A DNA stretch of 64,000 nt from positions 4,774,001-4,838,000 of the forward strand of contig NZ_CP082923.1 of the NCBI RefSeq assembly GCF_019931575.1. Reading direction: 5' to 3'. Position numbers and translations under genes: made by a program. Each line of letters begins with the position of its first letter. The first letter of the stretch is position 1. This stretch comes from Caulobacter segnis (GTDB lineage Bacteria; Pseudomonadota; Alphaproteobacteria; Caulobacterales; Caulobacteraceae). The notes under the pieces were generated by a model that was not told the DNA's origin, did no database searches, and saw only the letters and a list, made by a program, of their open reading frames with translations. Below, one piece after another: positions 1 through 7,722 of the stretch.

Positions 1-1370
1 CCCGGGCGATCCTGGGCGAGGCCCTGGCCGGCGCCGATGACGGCGAACTGTTCCTCGAGCGCTCCGAGAGCGAGGCCTTCGTCTTTGACGACGGGCGCCT
101 CAAGAGCGCCTCCTACGACAGCGGCGAAGGCTTCGGCCTGCGCGTGGTGGCCGGCGAGACCGCCGGCTACGCCCACGCCGCCGAGATCAGCGAAGCCGCC
201 ATCCGCCGCGCCGCCGATTCGGCCAGCCTGGCCAAGCGCGGCCACGCCGGCGTCGTCGCCGAGGGCCCTCGCGCCACCAACGAAAAGCTCTATGGCGAGG
301 ACAATCCGGTCTCCTCGCCCGACTTCTCCGACAAGGTCAGCCTGCTGCAGGAGATCGACGCCTTCGCCCGCGCCCGCGACCCGCGCGTCGTTCAGGTCAT
401 GGCCTCGATGGCCGGCGAGCGCCGCGTGGTCGAGATCCTGCGCGCCGACGGCAAGCTGATCCGGGACGTGCGCCCGCTGGTGCGGGTCAATGTCCAGGTC
501 ACCGTCGAGAAGGACGGCCGCCGCGAGAGCGGTTCGTCCGGCGCCGGCGGCCGCGCCGGTTTCTCGGCCTGGATCTCTCCAGACAAGTGGCAGGGCCAGG
601 TCGACGAGGCCCTGCGCATGGCGCTGGTGAACCTCGACGCCGTCGCCTGCCCGGCCGGCGAGATGGACGTGGTCCTGGGTCCGGGCTGGAACGGCGTGCT
701 GCTGCACGAGGCCGTCGGCCACGGCCTGGAAGGCGACTTCAACCGCAAGGGCATCAGCGCCTTCTCGGGACGCATCGGCGAGCGCGTGGCCGCCAAGGGC
801 GTCACCGTGTTCGACGACGGCTCCATCCCCGGCCGTCGCGGCTCGCTGACCGTCGACGACGAGGGCACCCCGACCGAGCGCACCATCCTGATCGAGGACG
901 GCATCCTGGTGGGTTACATGCACGACCGCATGAGCGCGCGCCTGATGGGCATGAAGGCCACCGGCAACGGCCGCCGGCAATCCTACGCCCACATGCCGAT
1001 GCCGCGGATGACCAACACCGGCATGCTGGCCGGCAACGACGACCCGCAGGAAATGATCGCCTCGCTGAAGCGCGGTCTCTACTGCGCCAATTTCGGCGGC
1101 GGCCAGGTCGACATCACCAACGGCAAGTTCGTCTTCCAGTGCACCGAGGCCTATCTGGTCGAGGACGGCAAGATCACCGCCCCGGTCAAGGGCGCGACCC
1201 TGATCGGCGACGGTCCCAGCGCCCTGACGCGGGTCACGATGATCGGCAACGACTTCGGCTTCGACCCCGGCATCGGCGTCTGCGGCAAGTCCGGCCAGGG
1301 CGTGCCCGTGGGCGTGGGCCAGCCCAGCCTGAAGATCACCGGCCTGACCGTGGGCGGGACGGCGGTCTAG
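1..1370 (+). CDS. tldD: Metalloprotease TldD, 5' end cut by the window
   Basis: The reading frame is open from base 3 with no start inside the window, so the N-terminus lies upstream; about 455 residues remain of a family usually near 475. TldD is the zinc protease partner of TldE/PmbA, which in other bacteria trims modified peptides and acts on unfolded substrates in the cytoplasm. The metal site is visible as HEAVGHGLEGD (HExxxH, bases about 700-735), followed by the family's glycine-rich C-terminal domain with the segment YCANFGGGQVD. Its TAG stop shares the tetranucleotide CTAG with the stop of the convergent GNAT gene. Family assignment is secure; substrate is unknown. Confidence 0.95.
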   Translation, partial: RAILGEALAGADDGELFLERSESEAFVFDDGRLKSASYDSGEGFGLRVVAGETAGYAHAAEISEAAIRRAADSASLAKRGHAGVVAEGPRATNEKLYGEDNPVSSPDFSDKVSLLQEIDAFARARDPRVVQVMASMAGERRVVEILRADGKLIRDVRPLVRVNVQVTVEKDGRRESGSSGAGGRAGFSAWISPDKWQGQVDEALRMALVNLDAVACPAGEMDVVLGPGWNGVLLHEAVGHGLEGDFNRKGISAFSGRIGERVAAKGVTVFDDGSIPGRRGSLTVDDEGTPTERTILIEDGILVGYMHDRMSARLMGMKATGNGRRQSYAHMPMPRMTNTGMLAGNDDPQEMIASLKRGLYCANFGGGQVDITNGKFVFQCTEAYLVEDGKITAPVKGATLIGDGPSALTRVTMIGNDFGFDPGIGVCGKSGQGVPVGVGQPSLKITGLTVGGTAV

Positions 1371-1863
1371 AGCCGCCGCTCCAAGTAGGTGACGACCTTC
1401 TTCCCGCCATGGATCGCGGCCGTCCCCACGGTCACGAACCCCAGCGCCGCGTGGAAGGCGTCGGACGCCGGATTGGGCGGGTCGGCATTGACCTCGCAGA
1501 CAATGCGCTCGTGGCCGGCCGCCCTGGCCGCCGCGAACAGGTCGTCATAGAGCCGCCGCGCCAGGCCCCGGCCCCGCGCACTGTCAGCCACCACCACCCG
1601 GTCGACATAGACAAAGGTCGGTAGCGCTCGCGGAACCACAGGAAGTTGACGCTGTCATAGTCGGCGGCCTGGTCGAAGGTCAGCAGCAGGGCGTCGGCCA
1701 CGCCCACGCGGCGGGCCACGAAGGCCTCGGCCACCAGATGCGCCAGCCGCTCGGGCTCCAGCCACGACAGCGCCACCGCGTGGGCGTTGTTCAGCGCCAG
1801 AAGCGCCTCGCCGTCCGCGCCGGTGAAGTCCCTCGTCGTCAGCGGTGTCACGGTGTCGGCCAT
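1367..1863 (-). pseudogene. GNAT-family N-acetyltransferase, apparent single-base frameshift
   Basis: Two overlapping minus-strand frames together make one acetyltransferase of about 165 residues. The N-terminal part starts at 1863 (MADTVTPLTTRD) and runs to NFLWFRERY; the C-terminal part continues in another frame as PTFVYVDRVVV and carries the acetyl-CoA loop SARGRGLARRL plus the end HAALGF. The switch falls at bases about 1617-1623, where adding one C would give RERYPTFVYVDR. The span of 497 bases is one short of a multiple of three. Either the gene is inactivated or one base was missed in the sequence. Convergent with tldD. Substrate unknown. Confidence 0.8.
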
Positions 1864-1928
1864 TCGCCCCCCTCTTCGGACGCCAGTCCCTAGGCCGCGC
1901 CAAGCCCCACCGCAAGCGGCCAGGCGCG

Positions 1929-1951
1929 GGTGATCACCGACAACATGTCGG
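1929..1951. promoter_or_regulatory. Two abutting inverted repeats upstream of the TonB receptor
   Basis: A perfect 10-base palindrome GGTGATCACC (1929-1938) overlaps a second inverted repeat, CCGAC-AACAT-GTCGG (1937-1951). They sit in the 200-bp divergent gap between the GNAT gene and the receptor, about 115 bases before the receptor start. A regulator site is plausible but no known consensus is matched. Confidence 0.3.
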
Positions 1952-2063
1952 CGATTTAATCCACATTTCACGCTTGTAACTTTCTTCGCGCGGCGGCCAG
2001 CGCCACCGTCCCTCACGACGGAGAGGCGGGCCCGGGGAGGGCCCTTCAGGGGACCGAACGCCG

Positions 2064-4154
2064 ATGCTCGCGACCGCGCTGCTGATCGCCCTGGCGAGTG
2101 TCACGCCCCTCGACGACGACCGGGCCGTCGGCGCGGCCGCGACCTCGACCACCCCCGCCTCCCCCAACACCTCGTCCCCCGCATTGGCTGACGTCGAGGA
2201 CGTCGATCCCGCCCAGCGCGGCGTCATCCCCTACGCCCCCGCGTTCTTCGCCGCCGCCCAGCCCAGCACGGCGCTGGACATGATCACCCGCCTGCCCGGC
2301 TTCACCCTGGACCAGGGCGACAGCGCGCGCGGCTTCGCCGGGACCGCCGGCAACGTGCTGATCAACGGCGAGCGTCCGACCACCAAGAGCGAGTCGCTGG
2401 AGGACATGCTGCGGCGGATCGCGGCCCCGACGGTCGAGCGCATCGACCTGATCCGGGGCGGCGCGCCGGGGATCGACATGCAGGGCCGCACGGTGATGGC
2501 CAATATCGTGCTCAAGCGCACGGTGCAGGTCCAGAAGGTGGCCAACCTGCAGACCTACGTCTATCCGGACGGCTTCCTGGGCCCGGTCCTGGAGCTGGAG
2601 GGCTCGCGCCGCGAGGGCGACAACGCCCTGGAAGGCTCGCTGAAGGCCACCCGCGACCGCACCGACAACACCTTCGACGGCGCCACACGCCTGCGGACCA
2701 ACGGGGCCGGCGTCCCGGTCACCAAGGACGCCCTGAAGGGCTACGACGTCTTCGAGAACTACATCGTGCGCGGCGCGGTGCAGCGGCCGATGCTGGGCGG
2801 CAAGACGCGGGTGAACGCCAAGATCGAGTACTTCACCTTCGATCGCGACGTGACCGCCACCCGCGTGTTCCCGGCGCCGGGCCGCGAGCTGAACGGCGAG
2901 ACCGTGGAGGACTGGGCCGGCGAGTTCGGAGCCCGCTACGACGCGCGCCTCTCGCCGCGCACCGACCTGCAGCTGGTCCTGCTGCAGAACCTGGAACGCG
3001 AGACCTACGGCTCGACCTTCGAGACCCCCGGCCTGTTCGTCGACTACACCTCCAGGACCGACACCGGCGAGAGCATCCTGCGCTCCGAGCTCAAGCACCG
3101 CCGCAGCGACAGCCTGTCGTTCGAGGCCGGGCTGGAAGGCGCCTACAACGTCCTGGACGGCGACACGCGCTATGCCGAGAACGGCGTCGCCATCCCGCTG
3201 CCGGCCGCCCAGGTCAAGGTCGAGGAGCTGCGCGGCGAGCTGTCGGGCAAGACCATCTGGCGGGCCAGCCCCAAGCTGAACATCGAGGCGGGGGCGCGGC
3301 TGGAGGTCTCGCGCATCAGCCAGAGCGGCGACACGGACCTGGCCAAGTCGTTCTTCTATCCCAAGCCCCGGGTGCTGGCGACCTGGTCGCCGACCACCAC
3401 CGACCAGCTGCGCGTCCGCTTCGAGCGCGAGGTCGGCCAACTGGACTTCGGCGACTTCGTCTCGTCGGCCGGGACCGAGACCGGCACGGTCGACGCCGGC
3501 AATCCGGACCTGGTGCCCGAGCGCAAGTGGGTCATGGAGACGGCCTGGGAAAAGCGCTTCTGGGGCGGCGGCGCCCTGGTGGTCAGCTGGCGCCACGCCG
3601 AGCTGCAGGACGTGGTCGACGTCATCCCGATCAACACGGTCTTCGAGGCGCCGGGCAATATCGGCGACGGCAGGAGCGACGTCTACCAGGCCAACCTGAC
3701 CCTGCCGACCGACAAGCTGGGCGTCAGCGGCGGCCAGCTGAAGGCGCGCTTCTCGTGGGCGCAAAGCGAGGTCCGCGACCCGGTCACCCACGCCAAGCGG
3801 CGGATCTCGGGCCAGACGCCGTTCACCTGCAACGTCAGCTTCACGCGTGACATGCCGGGCGGCCGGTGGAGCTGGGGCGTCATCACCAACTGCCAGAACG
3901 AGGAGCGCTATTACCGGATCGGCGAGGTGCGCACCTTCAAGTTCGAGCAGTGGCTGGAAGGCTTCGTCGAATGGCGGCCGCGCAAGGACCTGACCATCCG
4001 CACCGAGCTGGCCAACTGGACCAGCCGCCACAAGACCCGCACGCGCGTGATGTACGCCGGCAGCCGGGCCTCGGGGATCGTCACCCAGGTCGAGCAGCGC
4101 GAACTGCCGTTCGAGCCGTACCTGTTCGTCAAGGTGCGCAAGAGTTTCGGGTAG
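2064..4154 (+). CDS. TonB-dependent receptor with plug domain
   Basis: 696 residues. A short hydrophobic N-terminus (MLATALLIALASV) is the likely signal peptide. The plug domain lies at about residues 60-155, with the segments ALDMITRLPGF, NVLINGERP and VERIDLIRGGAPG, followed by a long barrel region rich in alternating aromatic and charged residues and ending in KVRKSFG, a typical outer-membrane C-terminus with terminal aromatic residue. It should import a large or scarce ligand across the outer membrane using TonB energy. No substrate is indicated: no sugar, heme or siderophore genes adjoin it. The start follows AGGGGA at a workable distance. The inverted repeats upstream may control it. 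Confidence 0.85.
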   Translation: MLATALLIALASVTPLDDDRAVGAAATSTTPASPNTSSPALADVEDVDPAQRGVIPYAPAFFAAAQPSTALDMITRLPGFTLDQGDSARGFAGTAGNVLINGERPTTKSESLEDMLRRIAAPTVERIDLIRGGAPGIDMQGRTVMANIVLKRTVQVQKVANLQTYVYPDGFLGPVLELEGSRREGDNALEGSLKATRDRTDNTFDGATRLRTNGAGVPVTKDALKGYDVFENYIVRGAVQRPMLGGKTRVNAKIEYFTFDRDVTATRVFPAPGRELNGETVEDWAGEFGARYDARLSPRTDLQLVLLQNLERETYGSTFETPGLFVDYTSRTDTGESILRSELKHRRSDSLSFEAGLEGAYNVLDGDTRYAENGVAIPLPAAQVKVEELRGELSGKTIWRASPKLNIEAGARLEVSRISQSGDTDLAKSFFYPKPRVLATWSPTTTDQLRVRFEREVGQLDFGDFVSSAGTETGTVDAGNPDLVPERKWVMETAWEKRFWGGGALVVSWRHAELQDVVDVIPINTVFEAPGNIGDGRSDVYQANLTLPTDKLGVSGGQLKARFSWAQSEVRDPVTHAKRRISGQTPFTCNVSFTRDMPGGRWSWGVITNCQNEERYYRIGEVRTFKFEQWLEGFVEWRPRKDLTIRTELANWTSRHKTRTRVMYAGSRASGIVTQVEQRELPFEPYLFVKVRKSFG

Positions 4155-4237
4155 GGAGCGGAAACGGTCCTGGCGGTCTGAGCCTCCGTCAGGACCGTCC
4201 CTACCCGGAGTGAGGCGTGGCCCCTCCACGCCTCCGT

Positions 4238-4272
4238 GAAGGGCCCCGGATCGTCGCCGGGGCCCTTCTTTG
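4238..4272. terminator. Bidirectional terminator between convergent genes
   Basis: A perfect 12-bp stem, GAAGGGCCCCGG (4238-4249) with CCGGGGCCCTTC (4257-4268), has a 7-base loop and lies in the 128-bp gap between the convergent TonB receptor and peptide transporter genes. The plus-strand side ends in CTTCTTTG. Confidence 0.75.
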
Positions 4273-4282
4273 CGCCCGGGCT

Positions 4283-6166
4283 CTAGGCCTCTGTCGGATC
4301 CGCGATCGTCTCGTCGGCGCCGTGCGACCATGTCTTGAGGATCGGCGACAGGATCAGGAACAGCACGCCCAGGCCGATGGCGGCCAGGCCGATCACCTTG
4401 AAGACCAGCAGCGACTGGACCATGGCCGCGCCCGGATCCAGCACCTGGCCGCCGATGGTCTCGGTCGAGGCGATGGCGGCGATCCAGCTGCCGAACAGAT
4501 TGGCCATGGCCAGCGCCATGTACCAGACGGCCATCACGAACGAGACCATGTGCAGCGGCGACAGCTTGGTCATCTGCGACAGGCCGACCGGCGACATGCA
4601 CATCTCGCCGCCCGTGTGCAGCATGTACATCAGCACCAGGAAGACCAGCGGCATGCGGAAGGCGCCATCGGCGAAATGGGCCCCGACCAGCAGGATCAGG
4701 AAACCGGCCCCGACCTGGATCAGCGACAGGCCGAACTTGATCATCGGATTGGGATTGATCCCGCGCGCGGTCAGCAGCGTCCACAGGGCGGCGAAGACCG
4801 GGGCGAAGATCAGGATCCAGCCGGCGTTGATCGCCTGGGTCTGGGCGGCGTTGAAGTCGGTGTTGATCCAGAACTTGCCGACCGTCGAGATCCCGGCCGC
4901 GGCGAGCTGGGAAGGCGCCCCCAGCACCACCGCGCCGCCGAACCATTCCACCGGCTTGGACAGCAGCTTGAGGTCGACATTGGTGGCCGCGAACAGGTTC
5001 AGCGACGAACCGGCCTGTTCGAACAGGGTCCAGAACACCACCGCGCCCAGCACCAGCACCGTGGCCAGCAGCAGGCGCTCGCGCTCGACCTTCTGGCACT
5101 TGGCGAAGGCGAACCACAGGATGTAGCCCAGCGAGCCGAACATGCCGGCCAGCAGGGTGACGTTGACCACCGGCGTGCGCTGCACGACCAGGAACACCGC
5201 GATCACCGCCAGGATCGAGACCCCGTAGATGACCAGTTCGCGGGTGATCGGGCCGGCGACCTTCTCCTTCAGGTTCGCGCCTTCCGGCGGCTCGCCCTTG
5301 CCCAGCAGCCAGGGCTTGCCCAGCACGAAGATCACGAAGCCGGCCAGCATGCCCAGGCCGGCCGCGCCGAAGCCGGCCCACCAGCCGACATTGACCCCCA
5401 GGATGCCGCACAGGATCGAGGCCCAGAACGAGCCCAGGTTGATGCCGAAATAGTAGAGGGTGAAGCCGGGGTCCCGGCGCGGATCGCCCTGCGGATAGAG
5501 CTGGCCGACCAGGGCCGCGACGTTCGACTTCATGAAACCCACGCCGACGATGATCAGCGACAGGGCCAGCCAGAAGATGTTCAGGTACGTCGGGTCGCGG
5601 CCGGTGACATCCAGCTTGTACTGGCCCTTGGGCAGTACGGCGGGCAGGCCGGCGTCGGCCGGCAGGTCCTTGATCGCGAAGTCGCCCTTCTCGGTGGCGG
5701 TGACGTCGTAGGGCTTGCCCGCCACGATCATCTTGGCCACCCGCTCCTCGCCGCGGCCGGCGGCCTGGAACTCGTAGGTCTGGCCGGCGTAGGTCAGGGT
5801 CTGGACGGCCGGCTTGCCCTCGACCGCCATGGCCAGGTGGCCGGCGACCAGCAGGATGGCCCCGAACGCCACGGCCTTGCGGGTGCCCAGATAGCGGTCG
5901 GCCAGGAAGCCGCCCAGCAGCGGCACGATGTAGACCAGCGAGGTGTAGGAGCCGTAGTGGCCGCTGGCGACCTTCGGGTCGAACAGGAAGTGCTGGGTCA
6001 GGTAGAAGATCAGCAGGCCGCGCATGCCGTAGTAGGAGAAGCGCTCCCACATCTCGGCCAGGAAGCAGATGATCAGGCCGCGCGGATGGCCCTTCAGCAG
6101 TTGGACCAGAACGGGTACGCCGGTCACGAGCGTGACCAGGATGCCCGCGGCGATAACGATGTTCAT
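4283..6166 (-). CDS. Proton-dependent oligopeptide transporter (POT/PTR2 family)
   Basis: 627 residues with many hydrophobic segments; a proton-coupled importer of di- and tripeptides in the inner membrane. Family signatures are clear: ExxER in helix 1 (E38, E41, R42 within EMWERFSYYGMR), GGFLADRYLG in the loop after helix 2, and FTLYYFGINLGSF near helix 5. Between helices 3 and 4 (about residues 115-195) there is an 80-residue polar insertion with repeated YxGQTYEF and VAGKPYDV patterns, absent from the classic E. coli members but seen in a subset of proteobacterial POTs. The start at 6166 lies in a 212-bp divergent gap with the DUF427 gene. Confidence 0.9.
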   Translation of the reverse strand: MNIVIAAGILVTLVTGVPVLVQLLKGHPRGLIICFLAEMWERFSYYGMRGLLIFYLTQHFLFDPKVASGHYGSYTSLVYIVPLLGGFLADRYLGTRKAVAFGAILLVAGHLAMAVEGKPAVQTLTYAGQTYEFQAAGRGEERVAKMIVAGKPYDVTATEKGDFAIKDLPADAGLPAVLPKGQYKLDVTGRDPTYLNIFWLALSLIIVGVGFMKSNVAALVGQLYPQGDPRRDPGFTLYYFGINLGSFWASILCGILGVNVGWWAGFGAAGLGMLAGFVIFVLGKPWLLGKGEPPEGANLKEKVAGPITRELVIYGVSILAVIAVFLVVQRTPVVNVTLLAGMFGSLGYILWFAFAKCQKVERERLLLATVLVLGAVVFWTLFEQAGSSLNLFAATNVDLKLLSKPVEWFGGAVVLGAPSQLAAAGISTVGKFWINTDFNAAQTQAINAGWILIFAPVFAALWTLLTARGINPNPMIKFGLSLIQVGAGFLILLVGAHFADGAFRMPLVFLVLMYMLHTGGEMCMSPVGLSQMTKLSPLHMVSFVMAVWYMALAMANLFGSWIAAIASTETIGGQVLDPGAAMVQSLLVFKVIGLAAIGLGVLFLILSPILKTWSHGADETIADPTEA

Positions 6167-6221
6167 ACGCTAGCCTTGAAACGTGCGAGGGGCGCGGACC
6201 CGACCCCCCATGGTCAAATCA

Positions 6222-6246
6222 CCCCGCCGGCCCCAATTTGGCGGGG
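6222..6246. other. Hairpin in the POT/DUF427 intergenic gap
   Basis: CCCCGCC (6222-6228) pairs with GGCGGGG (6240-6246) across an 11-base loop. It has no T run on either side. It could be a leader structure or an operator; function is not shown by the sequence. Confidence 0.25.
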
Positions 6247-6378
6247 AGAAGATCACGCGTCAGGCGGTTTCACAAGCAACGCCTTGCCGGGCGGTTCTCG
6301 CATTCCGTGTTCGACTTGAAGCTTTGCGGCGGGCTCGCGCGTTTGCGGAAAGACCCCATATTCACGCGGGAGGCCCCG

Positions 6379-6906
6379 ATGAAGATCCCCGACGAAAGCC
6401 ATCCGATCACCCTGACCCGCGCGCCGACGACGGTGCGCGTGCTGTTCGAGGGACACGAGATCGCCGACAGCGACGACGTGCTGGTCCTGAAGGAAGCCAG
6501 CTATCCGCCGGTCTACTACTTCCCGCGCGACGACGTGCGGATGGTGTTCCTGCGCCGGACCGACAAGGTCACCCACTGCCCCTACAAGGGCGACGCCAGC
6601 TATTTCACTATCTATCGCGACGCCCAGGTGATCGAGAACGCGGTGTGGTCCTACGAGGACCCGTTCCCCGCCGTCGGCCAGATCGGCGGCCGCGTGGCCT
6701 TCTATCCCGAGCACGTCGAGTTCCAGCTGGGCGCGCGCACCGCGGCCGAGACGGAGGCGCTCGATGTCGACGAAGCGGTCCGCCACACCGACAGCGGCGC
6801 GGGAACCAGCCAGGCCGAGCACTGGAAGCCCAATGTCGACATGCCCGATCCCGACCGGATCGAGCGTGACCTGGATCAACCCTACAAGGGCGTCGGCGCG
6901 CTATAG
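6379..6906 (+). CDS. DUF427 domain protein
   Basis: 175 residues, cytoplasmic, no signal peptide. The central part (about residues 15-105) has the DUF427 pattern: VRVLFEGHEIADSDDVLVL, then YYFPRDDV, then HCPYKGDASYFTI and the end of the fold in GGRVAFYPEHVEF. The C-terminal 65 residues are polar and look like a tail. The start at 6379 is chosen because GGGAGG lies six bases upstream and because upstream residues look non-coding. Members of this family have no firmly established biochemical role. It is divergent from the peptide transporter and stands alone. Confidence 0.8.
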   Translation: MKIPDESHPITLTRAPTTVRVLFEGHEIADSDDVLVLKEASYPPVYYFPRDDVRMVFLRRTDKVTHCPYKGDASYFTIYRDAQVIENAVWSYEDPFPAVGQIGGRVAFYPEHVEFQLGARTAAETEALDVDEAVRHTDSGAGTSQAEHWKPNVDMPDPDRIERDLDQPYKGVGAL

Positions 6907-6918
6907 GTCCCGCCAGGC

Positions 6919-6936
6919 TTAAGCCCCTTTTAACCA
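6919..6936 (+). promoter_or_regulatory. CtrA-type box (TTAA-N7-TTAACC)
   Basis: TTAA (6919-6922), seven bases, TTAA (6930-6933) followed by CC. This matches the consensus of the Caulobacter cell-cycle regulator CtrA (TTAA-N7-TTAAC). It lies 13 bases after the stop of the DUF427 gene and 57 bases before the start of the small membrane protein, a usual distance for a promoter-proximal CtrA site. It is the only perfect match I noticed in the intergenic regions of the window. Confidence 0.6.
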
Positions 6937-6990
6937 TTGGGAGCGTGACCATGAGGTCCAGCTCCCGTCAGAGGGGCGCGGAGGAAGACC

Positions 6991-7137
6991 ATGGCCTACG
7001 TCTCGTATGATCGGACGTCTGCTGTTCACGCGACGACCACGCCCCAACGCAAGCTTGCCTGGGGCCGCCTGCTGGCGCTGGCGGCGACCATCAGCCTATG
7101 GACGGGAATCATCGCGGTGGCGCGAGTGATCCTGTAG
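6991..7137 (+). CDS. Small single-span membrane protein (48 aa)
   Basis: A 48-codon frame with start ATG after GAGGAAG at good spacing. The N-terminal half is polar (MAYVSYDRTSAVHATTTPQR) and the C-terminal half from about residue 23 is one hydrophobic helix (LLALAATISLW...IIAVARVIL). It ends in TAG. I do not recognise a family. A perfect CtrA-type box lies upstream, so expression may follow the cell cycle. The good ribosome site, clear membrane segment and isolated position support it as a real gene. Confidence 0.65.
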   Translation: MAYVSYDRTSAVHATTTPQRKLAWGRLLALAATISLWTGIIAVARVIL

Positions 7138-7145
7138 CGCCGATT

Positions 7146-7664
7146 TCAGTGCGCGTGACTCGGCGCCCCGGGCGTCGAACCGGCCTCGCCGAACCGCGCG
7201 AGCGTGATCCGCGCGACCATGCGCGCCGACCGCGCGGGGCGCAGATCGCCCTCGACAATCACCTTGAACGGTCCGTCCTTGGCTGATAGCGGCGCGCCGT
7301 CGGCGCGGTCGGCCAGGATCATGCGGTTCGGCCGCGTGCGCGGATCGGCCTCGGCCAGGCCGAAGGCGACGCGATAGCCGTCCTTCGCCTCGACCAGCAC
7401 GACATCGGCCAGGGCGGGTCCTTGCAGCGCCTCGCCGGTCGGCGCGCCGACCTTGGCCAGCACGTCGATCAGCAGCGGTCCCTCGTAGTCATGGCTTTCG
7501 CCATGACCGGCAAACCTCACCGTCACGCGCGGCAGGGCCGCGATGTCGGCGGCGGTCAGCGTCGTCGTTCGGCCGTCGACGCTGACCAGGGCGAGCTCCT
7601 GCGCCAGAACGGGCGTCGCGCCCAGGACGAGGGCAGCGGCGAGCAGGATCGGACGAAGCGACAT
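7146..7664 (-). CDS. Secreted protein with molybdopterin-binding-like domain
   Basis: 172 residues. A signal peptide is evident (MSLRPILLAAALVLGATPVLAQE). The mature part resembles small stand-alone relatives of the sulfite-oxidase-type molybdopterin domain: a start of the form LALVSVDGRTTTLTAADIAALP, then YEGPLLIDVLAKVGAP, and an end RMVARITLARFGE. It lacks the size of a full oxidoreductase, so it may bind a ligand or act with a partner rather than catalyse alone. It follows gshA after a gap filled by a large palindrome that abuts its start, so it probably has its own regulation. The 7664 start is chosen from the signal peptide. Confidence 0.65.
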   Translation of the reverse strand: MSLRPILLAAALVLGATPVLAQELALVSVDGRTTTLTAADIAALPRVTVRFAGHGESHDYEGPLLIDVLAKVGAPTGEALQGPALADVVLVEAKDGYRVAFGLAEADPRTRPNRMILADRADGAPLSAKDGPFKVIVEGDLRPARSARMVARITLARFGEAGSTPGAPSHAH

Positions 7665-7669
7665 GAAAC

Positions 7670-7700
7670 CCTCGTTATGTATTTTAGCTACATAACGAGG
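7670..7700. promoter_or_regulatory. AT-rich 11-bp inverted repeat before the molybdopterin-domain gene
   Basis: CCTCGTTATGT (7670-7680) and ACATAACGAGG (7690-7700) are perfect reverse complements around the 9-base centre ATTTTAGCT. It begins five bases upstream of the start codon at 7664 and ends 22 bases after the gshA stop. The AT content is striking for this genome. It could be a repressor operator, or an RNA hairpin masking the ribosome site. No T run follows on the minus strand, so it is not a classic terminator. Confidence 0.5.
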
Positions 7701-7722
7701 CGACGGCCTGTTCGGCCAGGAT

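Noticed and set aside
2046..6050. Very long open frames opposite or across known genes (for example 2046-6050 minus, 4217-6319 plus, 49700-51061 plus, 60529-63018 minus)
   Set aside because: They overlie recognised genes, their translations are Arg/Gly/Ala/Asp/Gln-rich low complexity, and such shadows are expected at 70% GC. None shows a known motif.
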